Shown in pieces: positions 1 to 12,009 of a DNA stretch of 64,000 nucleotides. Position 1 is the first letter of the stretch; each line of letters begins with the position of its first letter. The position numbers and the translations under genes were made by a program. Under the pieces are notes generated by a model. The model was not told the origin of the DNA. It searched no databases and saw only the letters and a list, made by a program, of their open reading frames with translations. Source of the stretch: Albula goreensis (taxonomy: Eukaryota; Chordata; Actinopteri; Albuliformes; Albulidae); the NCBI GenBank assembly GCA_022829145.1, contig CM040748.1, positions 29,402,501 to 29,466,500 on the forward strand. The letters run 5' to 3'.

Positions 1-720
1 TGCATTGTATGGACGGCATTGATCAGGGAGATATAGGGATATGAGATTTGAAAGATGCTCATAGAGCTCAAAAAGAGTACAGTTTGCATTGCAGATGCAT
101 GTTAAATGTGATTTGATGTGACATCTCAATAGTAATAACAGGTCAATAAAGTATACAGTGCTTGGTTACTCTGTTCTTTATGCTCTTTCATGTTTAATTG
201 GGATAAAATATTTTGTATTGAGATATAGATGATCTGGTCGTATGATGTTCCTGTAGCTTTGATTAATAGATCGATTAATGGCCTTGGTCTTGATCCTGGC
301 CCTCTTGTGAGCCTAGAAATGAATGATCTGATTTCCCATAAATCACTGGTATCATTTCTTAACACTACTTCTGTTAGTGCAGTGTTTATGTATGAATTGC
401 CATGAGCAGCCATGTAAAGGAAGTACTAGAGAAATCCAGAGCAAGCAGGACATGATGGTGAAATCCAATCTGACAAAGTAACTTGCATGTTGTGGAATTC
501 TTCTGTCAGCTAAAAGTAAAACCAGTCTTTGGGTTTTTTTATTTATTTACAACTTTATGAGTGAGGAAGTGTTAAAGTATAGCTGTATAATCCAGCTGTT
601 GCTCAGATTCCTACATCCTGTGTTGAAATTTGAGGACTAAGCATTAGTAAAACATTGAGTCTGACCTTTTGGGTCTGATGTCAGTACCATTTTTAAACTC
701 AAGATATTAACTTCTCTGCA
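1..720. other. AT-rich stretch, no gene recognised
   Basis: Ordinary AT-rich sequence with no repeat structure I can name. The minus strand holds an uninterrupted frame of 95 codons (413 down to 126) beginning MAAHGNSYINTALTEV. It has no motif I recognise and no splice or promoter context, so it is not called as a gene. Confidence 0.5.
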
Positions 721-1375
721 GGTAATCACACAACGGTTTAGAAGAAGCCTTCCCATAATACCTTGAAGATCAACCCTTGGAAGGAAGAGTGGAGTGGACA
801 CAGAGTCCTGGAGTCATTGGTATTCTGGCCAATCAAAAAAAAAAAAATAACCAGACAAGAGCAGTTTCGTTGTACACCCACTCCCCCTCCCTTTAAACAC
901 ATATTAATTCTGGCTCAATTAATCCTGAATCTGTTCTCATGGGATGCCAATCATTCTGCTCTAGCGATCTGAAGGCCGTTGTCAGGCACTTGAAGGATTC
1001 CTTTTGTGTAAGGGGAGAGCGTTGAATGACCCTGGCGGGGCGAGAAGCGGGGGCTGCTGAGACATGCGCACGTCTTAACCCCCCCAACACACCACCCCGA
1101 GGGTAGTGTTTCACGTTAAACGCTGGGAGGGGTGGAGAGTGAGCCGCTGAATTGTGAACCCTATAGCTTTGATGACTGAAACAGGAGCTGCTTGAGGGCT
1201 GGCTAACAATGACCACCGTGGTGACTCAGCAGTGGACTGTAGTTATAGGGGTTGTGGGGGGGCATTAAGAGAAGCCACTAAAGAAACCCGGGTCATCTCC
1301 GGAGGTTGAAGAGATCACATTGTGACTCAGTCAAAACCAGGACCTGTGGTATGATGATCCTCATGATCAGAGGAA
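721..1375. other. No gene; GC-richer block in the middle
   Basis: No gene seen. Bases 930-1215 are more GC-rich and non-repetitive, and could be a regulatory block. The rest is simple, with an A run at 837-848 and G runs near 1255. Confidence 0.4.
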
Positions 1376-1390
1376 CTACTGTACATCTGC

Positions 1391-1507
1391 CCACCTTGTT
1401 TTTGAGACCTAAGAAAGCTGCTGATTGAGAGGAAACCAGACAGAGAATGTTAGCTAGCATCTGCTAGTATCATGGCCCTCCAGGACTAGAGTTTGAGACC
1501 CCCATCC
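1391..1507 (+). repeat. Dispersed repeat family B, copy 1
   Basis: Shares an ordered set of words with 5850-5959: CACCTTGTT, then CTGCTGATTGA(G/A)AGGAAACC, then CCCTCCAGGACT(A/G)GAGT. The closing CCTCCAGGACTGGAGT phrase matches my memory of a dispersed repeat seen in several teleost genomes. I cannot name the family, and no target-site duplication is obvious. Confidence 0.65.
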
Positions 1508-2460
1508 TGCTATTAAGCAAGAGTGGCCCCCATACAAAAGGAGCAAGTGGGTGCTCTGAATGGGAAGGGCCTTGGGGGGGGGGGGATTGTATTCAAGCCA
1601 GTGGGAGCTGGCAGCGCGTCAGACGTTTTCTGGTCAGTGCACTGTAATGGTGCTCCAAAGCTGCCGGCAGGAAGTCCACGTCAGGGTCCCGATCCTTCTG
1701 TCTTACTGTCATGTGCAGGCAAGTCACAAGCGGCCGTCACACTGGCGGACACAGGAGTGGAATTTGAGTCCCAGGTGGTGGTCGTGTTGGTGATGGGGGT
1801 GTGCAGGGGCTCCATTGAATCCCTCAGTTGTGACAGTGTACCGCCCCATTTCCAGGGCCTCTGCTTTTTTCCATGCCCCGGGGCTCGCTTGCATGTAACA
1901 CTGTGAGTGATGGATCAGGACCCCTGGGTTGCCTGTGATAGAATTTCTGCAGGCAGCTACAGAGTTTGTCCCAGACAAAACTAGGCTGTTTTAAATGACA
2001 TGGCCAAGGAGACTCATGTACCTCCATTGTACCACAACAAGGGAAATGCATTGTCCATTTATTGGACCATTTATTGGCCATATATGGCTATTTATTTACT
2101 TCTTTTGAGATTACCAGAGGACTTTCAATTGAAACTAGGAATTTGGCCAACACTTATAAAGACTAAGTGGAGGAGAATAGGAAAGAGTTTTTGATCAATA
2201 TCACTGAGAAGTCAATGGTCAGTTTAGTCCTTGGCCAGTTATAATAAAACTATCTCATATTATGATTAAGGTCTAACTTTGCCAAAATGTAAACATGGTG
2301 GACTGAGTTTGGTCTTTGAGCAAAAATGAAAATAAATAACTTCTTAATATAAGCAACAAGTCCATACAAGAATTTTTCAAGTGGGGTGCCACTTTCTTTT
2401 ACCCTTGTGGCAAGTTTTTAAGAGACATATCATTAAAGGATAAAAGACATTTTAACATGT
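1508..2460. other. No gene; G-run and plain sequence
   Basis: Holds a run of 12 G at 1574-1585, then GC-richer sequence to about 1980, then AT-rich sequence. A 127-codon open frame at 1523-1906 spans the G run and resembles nothing known to me; it is treated as chance. Confidence 0.45.
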
Positions 2461-2760
2461 AACATTACTTCACATTACTTGCACGGTGTGATTATGCTAT
2501 CGAGACAACAAAGAATGGAAGCGGAAACATGGAGAATATAGGAACAACCCAAAGCCACAGGACATTCGATAATCCGCCGCAGTTAAATCAAAACGATTTT
2601 CTCTTTTGTGTTTTCCGCCGAGATTTCAAACCACAACTTTTACAGCTCAGGCAAGGCATCTATGAACGTGTTACACTTTTTTGTCTTTTATCATCCCTGT
2701 TGTTTGCGTTCGCTAATCGTTTGGTCTACATGGCCTGCCAAGCTCCTCCACTGTAAGTGA
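2461..2760. promoter_or_regulatory. Candidate conserved non-coding block
   Basis: Complex, non-repetitive sequence between AT-rich flanks, with CCGCCGCAGTTAAATC and GTTTTCCGCCGAG words that stand out from the background. A 75-codon frame crosses it but has no recognisable domain. Conservation is assumed from texture only. Confidence 0.3.
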
Positions 2761-2816
2761 ATACAAAATTACCTGCTTTGATATATTTTGCCCTGTTTAT
2801 AAAAAAATTAAGCCCA

Positions 2817-2883
2817 AGTGTAAAAACAAGTGTTTGTAAGTACTGGAAAATTTCAGAATTATTTCTGAAATTTCATTTACACT
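2817..2883. repeat. Nested inverted repeat
   Basis: Inner arms AAATTTCAGAA (2848-2858) and TTCTGAAATTT (2863-2873) are perfect complements around a 4-base loop. Outer arms AGTGTAAA (2817-2824) and TTTACACT (2876-2883) also pair. It could be a small foldback element remnant or a chance AT-rich palindrome. Confidence 0.5.
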
Positions 2884-4100
2884 AAACAAGCAGGGGATAT
2901 AAACAGCCTTAGTCAAAGCTTGTATTTAATTTCAAATTGTGGGTATTGTGTCCTACTGTATGCTAACCACAGACATAGTCATGTTTCACCAAAGGCACTC
3001 TTGCCCGGAATCAGGGTGAGCAACGCTTTTTGACTCGCATTCTGTGGTTAACAGGTGGCGGGCCATGTCTATGCTTAAATAGTGTCTGCTGTTGACTCAC
3101 AGATTGCTCTAAAAACCATACTCCCACTGGGACCTTGACCTCCGTGGTCCTGGGGGTGGGGCCTACATGGGTGTGACATTGAGTAGGAAGTAGACAATAG
3201 AGGTGTCCCTGATTGGATGACGGGTGCTGACAAGGGGGTAGACAGGCCATTTTAGGACCATGCACAAAGGGGCTAACAGACAGAACGACAGGATCCTTAA
3301 CGGGCCGTCTATTAGAAAAAAAAAGCTCTAAATAGCCAAATGCGAAACGAGGCCATTTGTTTACAAGGTTTTGGCGTATTATTTCCCCATTAAAGTGTCT
3401 TTTCCGAGTCTGAGAACTATTTGCACAGCTGATTCCTGTTCTCTGACCTATTCTACTTGGTCGTGTTTGTTTTCCCAGATATCACTGCTGTTTTGGTAGA
3501 GGTTCTGATTTATTTTATTAAGAGAAAAAATGTCATTGCTAAGCCAGCTTTTTTGGTATTTTTTTTTTACTTAATCTTTTTAAAGAGTCGTCCAAGGAAA
3601 AAAAAAAGATATCAAGGAGTCACTGTGAGCTGTATAAGAGACCGGCTTTTACCTGCTTGGTCTTGAATCTGGGGCGTCCTCTTATATTCGAAATGCATGC
3701 TAACGCTGCCAGACAAAAAACTGCTGTGAACCACAGTTCAGTGAAATTTGGCCCGTGGCTGTTAGCATAGATATGCATATAGGCCGAAAGACAGGGAGGG
3801 CCAGCTGTTTCATTTGTTCAGTGTATTTCCTATTCAAGAAAAACAAACTTAAGGCAAGTTGGAGAATGCCTCATTGGGAATGGAATACATTTAATTTGTA
3901 GGAAGGATCTGCTGGGCAAGTTCGGAAAACTACAGACAAAGGGACTTTAGTTTAGTTTGCTCTGGCTTCACTAAAGAGAGACCAAAATAAGAAATTAAAA
4001 TGTGCAAAGATTTCAGCAACATCAGGGACACAATTCCAGTTTCTGTGGCAGGAGTCTCTGAAGCACTTTCTGTTAGCCCACATAACCTCTGACTCAAGGT
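2884..4100. other. No gene; plain intergenic-like sequence
   Basis: Nothing recognised. Bases 3001-3300 are somewhat GC-richer and contain GGACCTTGACCT (3130-3141), two nuclear-receptor-like half-sites with no spacer on the minus strand. A and T runs occur near 3540-3610. Confidence 0.4.
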
Positions 4101-4440
4101 GGAAAAATGAGCTTAAAATGCAAAGGATCAAAACATTGCTCTCTAAAACGCGACGCCCACTCCATATTTACATTCTTAAGATGAATAAAGATATTTTCAA
4201 CGATGGAAAAAAGTGCTCTGTTGTGCCAGTCAACGTGTGTCAACCGCAGTCATATTTATTTCTTTTTCACACCGAGACACGCATTCCCAAAACCGCTGAA
4301 TTTTTGAAAAAGCATGCCTCTACATGGTTGCTTGACATATGTTTGAAGTAATTGCACGTGACCTCATCAATCCGGGCCATTCTGTAATGTTTCTTGCATT
4401 TGCTAATTATACGTTTCATCTGCAATATATTTTTTAAATG
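4100..4440. promoter_or_regulatory. Candidate conserved non-coding block
   Basis: Non-repetitive block with TTGCACGTGACC (an E-box CACGTG), GCTAATTATACG and similar homeodomain-like words. Its texture resembles enhancer-type conserved DNA; no coding signal. Confidence 0.3.
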
Positions 4441-5849
4441 TTAAATAATTGAAGGGGAAAATCCCGTGTACAATGTATTCTTTAGATGGAGATTTGAGTA
4501 ATGTAACTGGGGAGTAGGTGGAGCAGGGAAATAATCCATGAACATCAAATGTCTGGCCGTCTGGATCCAGAGAATTTGCAGAACTGGCCTGTTACCATTA
4601 AAGGGTGGGGTTCCCCCGAATCCGTGACTGACGTGGCCGAGCTCACAATAGATTATTCAAGGCCAGCCAACACAGTAAAAAGAAATATTTGCAAAGATTG
4701 AAGAAATGGCACAATTAGACAATGTGAAAAGACCTCGCAGGACAGCGATATGTCCTTGTATAAAGAAGTCATATCTGTCATTGGACCCAGAGCACAAGTT
4801 CAGAAGAAACTGACACGTGACGAAGGAACTAAGATCATATTTTGAAATGTCTATGGAAGCTACTTAAAGGGGAAACTTCAGAATACAAAGTATAGCATAG
4901 CATTAGAAAATGGAACATTGTGCACAATGTTTGTATTGTAGAAAGCAAAATGTTGCCAAGACTCCATGTTAAAGTTGCATTCTTGGATTGGAAGCCCACA
5001 TCATGAGCTATTCACTGTCAATATTTCATGACTCTGCAAGTAATAAAACATATTCAAAACATCACAGGCTTTTACTAAAGCATTTAGTAACCGCAAAGCT
5101 ATTTTCCTTGTCTAAAAAAAGAGTTTCTTGTTGGGTAAGGTAATTAATTTGCTCTAATCACAAGTCATATCTCTGAATTTTTTTTTAAATGAATAAAATA
5201 AAGGGAGGGGTAGACAAGAAAACTGAAGAACAGGAAGACGAGATTGTGGACGAATGAATCACAAGTCACAAGCCATAGATTCGGCTCCATGTCTGGGAGA
5301 ACACTGGTTATATTACCGGTGCCTTGATATGATAGTCCCACCCACTTGTGGAGTCATGAAATATCATTGTCCTAACAGTTGGTCTATTTTTTTTAAGAAA
5401 CCACTACCCAGCCATCTGCACCCAACTGTCTTCACCTCTCTGTTGACCCAGAAGTGAATTTAATCAGGGGTCACTACACAGCTAGCTACCATCAACATTC
5501 CCCCAGTGTCCCCCGTGTCTAGTAATGCATGCAGGTTTTCATGAGCATATGTGTGCGCTTTAATATGTGGCCTACGCCTGGATCTATTTGAGGGTCCCCC
5601 TCCTGAGGAATCGGGAAGGTGCTTTTTGACGGTAGCTGCAGAGGAGCTGCGAGCATATTAACACTTCTCGGCTGTTTGCACAGGGGGCGTTATGGTGTTT
5701 GTGGAACTGGTGTCAAATCTCACATAAACACCTCTGAGATTGACAGATTGCACTTGGTCTCTACCAAGACAAGCAACCGCAGGGCGTGCTGGGGTTTTTC
5801 TTGGTGTGATTCAGCATGTAAATGATTAATTTAAGTTGTTGATTGGCTA
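4441..5849. other. No gene; plain sequence
   Basis: AT-rich and non-repetitive with short A/T runs. I see no gene, repeat family or strong motif cluster. The GC-richer piece 5460-5830 could hold regulatory sequence but nothing singles it out. Confidence 0.4.
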
Positions 5850-5959
5850 AAGACTCCACACACCTTGTTGCCAAGGCCTAAATTGGCTGCTGATTGAAAG
5901 GAAACCACAGAAGGCAGTAGACGGCGAAGCCCTCCAGGACTGGAGTCTGACAATCCTGG
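5850..5959 (+). repeat. Dispersed repeat family B, copy 2
   Basis: Same ordered words as 1391-1507: CACACCTTGTTGCCAAGGCC, GGCTGCTGATTGAAAGGAAACC, CCCTCCAGGACTGGAGT. Same orientation. This copy looks closer to the family than copy 1. Confidence 0.65.
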
Positions 5960-5969
5960 ACTAGGTTTG

Positions 5970-6560
5970 AATGTCGAAATCGAGACAGAGTTTGTTCGCT
6001 CATATCTATCAGGTCAATCTTTTTCTACTCTTACCACCTTATCTACTGAAACTTTTAATGGAAAAAGCAAAGGTTAATTCATTATCTGATATTATCCGGT
6101 CTGATCAACATCCCAAAGGGAGAACGGTATTGTCTTGGACAGCTCCAACCTGATTTAAATCCCAATTCATGAAAAATGCAATGGCTTTTACTTTCCATGT
6201 GGTTTCTAATTTGCGAGAGAGCCGGATAATCAGAAGAACTGGCAGTCTCGCAGTCCTGTCTCCACAAACAAACCATGAACAATTACATCTGAACGCATAA
6301 TGACGACGCGGCTTAAATCAACAGAATTTGAGCGAGGAGACGAAAAAGAATGAGCGTGGAGGGAGCAAACATGAAGCAGACTGAAGAAGCCCGAGATTGA
6401 ACGCAGGCCTATTTGTCAGGTCCTATTCAGAAAGTCGTAAAGTTACATGCACATCCTGATTAGCTGCACCGCTGTGCAGAGAGGCCTGCAAATGATAATA
6501 AAAATAAGAATAATGAAGCAAATGCCACTCATGAGCTCAGATGACTGCATTTATTGTTTG
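5970..6560. promoter_or_regulatory. Candidate conserved non-coding block
   Basis: Long non-repetitive block with many unusual words (ATGACGACGCGGCTTAAATC, CCTGATTAGCTGCACCGCTG) and no coding frame longer than 66 codons. Texture suggests regulatory DNA; conservation is not testable here. Confidence 0.3.
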
Positions 6561-7229
6561 AAATAGATAATGTTTTTACTCCTTTCGATTTTCATCAGGT
6601 CTTAGCAGTCTATGAATGACTGTAGTATTGGTGGTAAGGTGTAGTTCAGAATTTGTGATTGTAGACTACAGTGGGCCCCATTTGAAGTTAGACCTGAAAA
6701 TTACTGCAAGGGTTCAAAGGACCTGAGTCACACGATAAAGATGTGCGTTGGAGCTCATGGGTGTTGGAAATTGTGCACTGTGTTTAAATATGTTTTCTGT
6801 TTGTCTAGTTCCTCAGGACACACATCATCTGTATAAGTCACCTTACTGAATTAACAAATGAATGAATGACAGAATTTTGCCTAGTCTCTCCACATATTCA
6901 GAGCCCTATTAGCATCTACATGTACAAAATATGTTATTTTGACAGTTTGGTTGTCTAACTAAGTTGTAATGTTAATGAAACCATAGCAAATGAATACATT
7001 TAATGACACTAAATGTGAGTCACCTGGTGTGATTCATAAGGTATTGAATAAGGTAACATTGTTCCTGTTTGGCATGCATTAAAGTGTCCAGTACTTTAAG
7101 CCTTTGTAAGTGTGAAATAGTTCTGTATAAAACTAAATTAATGGTTCATTAAATAAGCTGTAGGTGTTAATTAACAATGCATAAACACTCCATAACATCT
7201 TTGCCAAACAAGCATTACGATCCAAAGAC
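6561..7229. other. No gene; AT-rich sequence
   Basis: Plain AT-rich DNA with short palindromic AT words. Nothing recognised. Confidence 0.45.
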
Positions 7230-7510
7230 TATAAGGGCGTTCATAATATTTTACTGCGGTCCAGATTTTGTGATGTCAGTTTAATTTCCTCTTTTTAAAA
7301 GGTTTTAAATTGAAGCCGTAATTGCAGCTGCAACGTGTCTTTTTATATCCCGCTTTTAAAGTGCCGCTGGCCAATGACCACTTCCTCTTTGCCAACAAAC
7401 AGCAGAAATGGTGGTTCTCCAGTGCTAGGTGGGACAGAACCTGTTGTGTTCACTGGTGCAGAGCCGAGTGTGGCCCCAGGCGGCCATTTTGTTTATGACA
7501 AACATAAATT
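7230..7510. promoter_or_regulatory. Candidate conserved non-coding block
   Basis: Contains TTGAAGCCGTAATTGCAGCTGCAACG (two overlapping word types: TAATTG and the E-box CAGCTG) and a CCAAT-like GGCCAATGACC. Non-repetitive, no coding signal. Confidence 0.3.
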
Positions 7511-8435
7511 CTGAATACAGACTTTAATGCAATATTCTGCTGCAGTCAGGCTACACTCTCCTATGCAGTGGGATTCAATGTCATCTGAAGAAAGTGGAGC
7601 ACAGAAAAATCACTATACATTCAAGAAGTTCAAAGAATAGACTGTCCAGTATGGACTGTTGACAGGATAAACCATACGTTTGTTAGTGCAGTTTTTTAGC
7701 TTGGGACCAATAGCAAAGGCAGACTGACAGAGCATATAACAAGCTTGCACATGCATCTGTCTGCTCAGGAGGAGAAAACAAGCTAGTGTTAGCGCCCTTC
7801 TGCTCAAGCCCGAGGACGACAGTACATTATATCTCAATCACGACACGGTTAGTTCACACACCTGGGCCCATGTAATTACTTTCAGCGCAATCACACCTCT
7901 CAAGCTTACTTTCCCCTTGTCCATCTTGACAGTTTTAACTGTGTTTCTCTTGAGTCGCTGTGACAGGTCCGCGTAGAGCTGCCACATATGAGGTCATGTT
8001 TAACATCTGAGTGAACTTAAATGTACAAAATAAATGTTTTCGCCAAATAAATTACAGTCTGGACAACCTCTGCTTACCTAGCCCTGATTCCCTGTGGGGC
8101 AAGCTGAACAGCAAAAAAAAAAAAAAGGTTGTAGTGTGTTTGTATTATGTCAGTATACGATAATTTTTGCTGTCATGTCATGTGGTATGCTTCCCTTATA
8201 GTTTATTCTTTCGATGATGAGAGAGGAAATCATTTTACCATCCAATTATGAAAGTGCCATGCAGTTTATGTGCCTACAAACCCAACATGACCTTTTTCCA
8301 TAAAGCTATCTTCAAATGAAGTATGCGGTCACAGAGCTACTTTTACACCTTGTTATCTTACTACAACTGTTACAGTTTAACTGCTGTAATCTGCAGCAAG
8401 GCCTTAGTGTAATCTTACGTTTACACTTATGTTGA
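7511..8435. other. No gene; plain sequence
   Basis: A run at 8115-8127, otherwise unremarkable. A 74-codon minus frame at 7613-7837 has no recognisable features. Confidence 0.4.
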
Positions 8436-8490
8436 GGTGTGTAGCAGACACTGCTATGCAGAGCGACTTTCAAAAGGTGCCCACATTAGG
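8436..8490 (-). repeat. Fragment of fish tRNA-derived SINE-like family
   Basis: GTAGCAGACACTGCTATGC followed by AGAGCGACTTTCA resembles the 'TTAGCAGACGCT...AGAGCGACTTACA' end of a short repeat common in teleosts. Only this end is clear; the following 100 bases have lost similarity. Confidence 0.5.
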
Positions 8491-8999
8491 TTAGCGCATG
8501 CACCAAGCAGAGACGATACCAGGTCTTCAGTTATTACATCGACCTACTGCATACCATAGTCTTCTGATTATGGGGAGGAGAGCGAGGCCTCGTTTGGATT
8601 AGTGGGCTGACTTCGGCCTAGCATGTGAAAGAATGGCTTCTTGCGTAATTATTTCAGATAGAAGAGGCATCTGGTGTGTTTTTTTTTAATACTCCCAGGT
8701 TCTGGGGACCATGTGTGCAGGCTTTCAGAGAGGGGAATGGGCGTGGGGGGAATGGGGGGGTGTGATTGTTATGGTTTTGTGTTTGGGGGACACAAAAGCG
8801 GGGTGGGTGGGTGGGTGGGTGGTTGGGGATAAGGGGATGTATTGGGACCCTGCAGTATGTCAAAGGGACTTAGAGAGCCTCTGGCGTGCTGTATGTGCAC
8901 TCCCCATAGGGTGTGGGGGATGGAGTGGGGGGGCAGGTGGGAGGGACGAGAGGAGACTGATCCCACAGTGAGGTTCGCTTCTCAGCCCCTGTTCTCTGT
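8491..8999. repeat. G-rich stretch with GGGT tandem repeat
   Basis: Bases 8735-8950 carry many G runs on the + strand, and 8800-8827 is an almost perfect GGGT tandem array (TGGG repeated). The array fits the four-run pattern of a G-quadruplex. The rest holds nothing recognisable. Confidence 0.6.
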
Positions 9000-9252
9000 G
9001 TGTGTGCATATGTGTGCGATGGTATATGTGTGTGTGAGTGTACATAGTGTATGTATGTGCGTGCATTTGTGTTTTTGAATGTAGTGTATGTACTTTATAT
9101 CTGTGTGTAAGAATGTGACTGTACATGGGTGTTTGTGTGTGTTTATGTGGCGGTGTATGTTCATGTGTGAGATGCTGGCTTTTTTTTGTGTACAGTGTCT
9201 GCATTTACACGTGTGTGTGCGGATGTTCGTGTGTGTATGTGTGTGTGTGTTT
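9000..9252. repeat. Imperfect TG-rich microsatellite
   Basis: TG dinucleotides interrupted by TATG, CATG and similar steps across about 250 bases. It creates spurious long open frames on both strands, including a 221-codon one that runs on to 9753. Confidence 0.8.
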
Positions 9253-9254
9253 TG

Positions 9255-9755
9255 GCTTACCATTCCTCTATTTACACTGGAAGAGGAGCCCCCCCTTCCA
9301 TTCTACCATTGTCAAGGTGCTCATTATAATTTCATTGGGCTACGGGGATCTAGCAGGCTGCCAGGGGGAGAGAGTGAGAGAGAAAGAGGGAAGGTTCTGC
9401 TCCTTTTCCTAATTGAATTACAGAAGTGTGGGCCGGGGTATTACGCCCACCCCACCATGATGCCACAGGCAGCTGGTTCAAGGCAGGCTGGGATCCAGGG
9501 CAGGCAGCCCGCCGTGGCCCCCGCGGAGCTGGAGACCGGAGCTAACGTTAGCGTTAGCAGCGCTACGGCCTGTCAGGGCCACGGCTCTGATGATTTATAT
9601 GGCCTCGCTGACAGCGCGAGGGGGGAGAGGCAGAGAGCCAGGGGCTGCTCGCTAACTCCCAACAGCTGCATTCTCTGTCCCTTTCCTGCTGGATTAGCTT
9701 TAACGGGTTTCACCCAGCGGGTCTACAAGGGCTCCCACCAGCCACCCCCCTAACC
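9255..9755. promoter_or_regulatory. GC-rich candidate regulatory block
   Basis: Complex sequence with CTCATTATAATTTCATTGGG, a GCTAACGTTAGCGTTAGC palindromic run at 9540-9557, and CTGATGATTTATATGG. CpG is more frequent here than in the flanks. The open frame across it continues from the microsatellite and has no known domain. Confidence 0.35.
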
Positions 9756-10350
9756 CCCCTCCCAAAAGACTCTCAGTGCTCTTATGCTCCCCTAGCGCCA
9801 TTCAAAGCCAGCCTTTAACACCCCCCCACCCCACACCCCTCAAAACAGACTCTGCTCCAGTTACGTCCACGCATTTATTTTTAAAACAAATACAAAAAAA
9901 CAAAAATTATGACGTTGTACACAATTATCCTCCTATGTGGCAACTCGTAATCGGAAAAATTCAAATATGTTTGTTTTCTATGAACTTTGCACTGGCACCC
10001 ACAATCTTTCCCCACTTTCTTTGTTTCTCAATGTTTTCCTTTTGTGTGTATATATTTGAGTGAGTGTGTGCGTGCGTGTGTATGTGTGTGTCTGTATGTG
10101 TTGTCATTCTTCTCTTAAAAAAAACACCCAAATAAAAATGTAAATTAAAAAGGAAAAAAGCAACAGAAAAAGAAACGGCTGGATGTTCAAAAGCGGCTCG
10201 GGCCCTAATTCGATCCCAGTGCATTTCTGCTGACGCATGGATATCTGCTCCGCGCTTTTTTCACCCTTTTATTCCCCCTGCAGAGGGCAGTGAGGCCCAG
10301 GCTCACAAAAGCAGCGTGTTTCAGTTAAAACGACTTGCGCTGCAGCTCAC
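9756..10350. other. No gene; C-runs, A-runs and mixed sequence
   Basis: Poly-C-rich start, A-rich centre and a short TG stretch at 10058-10100. Bases 10270-10350 hold a more complex piece with CTTGCGCTGCAGCTCACGG that may belong to a regulatory element. Confidence 0.4.
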
Positions 10351-11480
10351 GGCTGGAAACGTATATGACTGTTGCATGCTGGTATATTTGTTTAGAGCTT
10401 GCATGAAAAACTGAGATACAGTATATCCCTCAGAAGTATCCTGTAGCAATAGTACCAAGATATGTCTGCTTTTTCTAGTTATGATTGCATGTTGCATGTA
10501 TCTGTGTAATGGGTGATAATATTCAGGTTTAATGCTTGCAGTTTTGTATAAGTATGTAAAATTAAAAGGTAATAATTAAAATAGTACTGACAGGTTTATA
10601 CCCCATTCGGGTTTATTGTGTTTCTAGATTACTGAGCTCATTGTTACTGTGTTTCTATTGTAAACTAATCAGGGAAGTAGGCAAGATTTACAGTAAATGG
10701 TAATATCTACAGTATGACCTCAGAGTTATAAACAACACAATGGTTTATAAAACTCACCTTTTTGGCTTTAGATTCGATTGGCCATAATTATAAAGTTGCT
10801 TGTGAATGAATATTCGGTTGGTTTATTAGTATGGTTCTACTGTACCTTATAACCATTACCAGTAATCAAATGGCTCTGATCTCTATTTTTATTATGACAC
10901 AATTGCTGGAGTGGAGCATAAACCAAATCGTGTGGTGTTTTTCAGTGACACCGAGTAGCCTGCAATTGAGCAAGCAACTGGAAACACAGATATACATTGA
11001 TATATGGCCCAGTGGTGATACACTTGAATTTGTGCCACGTTTGCAGCTTGAATTGTCCTGTGGACTACTATGCCTCTACTTTTTACATGCACCAATATGA
11101 GCAATACACAAGTTAGCCCAAACATTTGTAACATATTCAGATTAACATAAAGCTTTATAACAACATTCTTTGTATACTGGGACTGGCGGCCTTTTTGTAG
11201 AGCTTTATACTTCTGCACCAATAGCAGAACAACCTATGCCTCCACCATTTCAGCTGTAGTTTACAGATAGATTCATCTAGGAGGAAATTGGTATTTTTAG
11301 CAGTAGATATTTAGTTTACTTTCGTTTGACTTAGACTAAAATGGAAATGGTAACATTGGTGACATAGATTCTTCAGGTGATGTGGGGTCATACATAGGCA
11401 GCAAACCCACATTATGTATCAAAAACAGGTATGTAGAAGATCGCTCATCCTTGTTTACAGAGAGCTGAATCTTATTTACT
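10351..11480. other. No gene; AT-rich sequence
   Basis: Plain AT-rich DNA. Overlapping 89- and 109-codon frames on opposite strands near 10831-11221 have no recognisable features and are likely chance. Confidence 0.45.
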
Positions 11481-12009
11481 TGCATAGGTTATGGTGCTTT
11501 TCCTAGGACCCACAGATGTACACAGTAACAGATGGGTCCAGTCTCCGGTTTTCTCTATCCACATGGGTAAAGAGGAAACCGCGAACCAGCCCCTTGGGGT
11601 GAATGAGGAGTGGGCTTCTTTCAGGCCCTTAGCTGAGTGATGGCATTTGGGCCAGGGTGGTCCCTGTGACCACACTCTGAGGTAACGTCCCACCGGAGAT
11701 GGACGGTTTTCAGCAACAAGGTCCCCCCCACCCCTACCCCCCACCGCCCACCTCCTGGTCCCCCTGCCCTCCCCCAGATTAACTCCGCTAAGGATCTGCT
11801 GCCGCCTCCTCCACTGTTTGATCTCTGCCAACATTCGCTTTAAAAACGGTGAGAATGGAAATCATCAGACACTCTGTCACCTGTTTTCACAGAAAAGAGA
11901 TCTACAAAAGAGGGATTTATCTTTATTCTCCTGGTAGTGTCTACAAAAAAAAGGAAAAAAATAACTTCCCAAATGCCGCCACAGCTACCGGACCCCACCA
12001 GTGCACCGT
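11481..12009. other. No gene; C-rich patch
   Basis: C-rich sequence at 11715-11790 followed by mixed sequence. A 120-codon minus frame depends on the C-rich patch and looks like low complexity. Confidence 0.4.

Noticed and set aside
126..413. 95-codon minus-strand frame as a retroelement fragment
   Set aside because: The peptide looks coding-like but shares no motif with reverse transcriptase, integrase or capsid proteins that I can see.
5678..5696. CTCF-like site GCACAGGGGGCGTTATGG
   Set aside because: The AGGGGGCG core fits but the upstream CCA bases are missing.
9088..9753. 221-codon open frame on the + strand
   Set aside because: It begins inside a TG microsatellite, whose repeats contain few stops, and continues through GC-rich DNA. 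No domain, no splice support.
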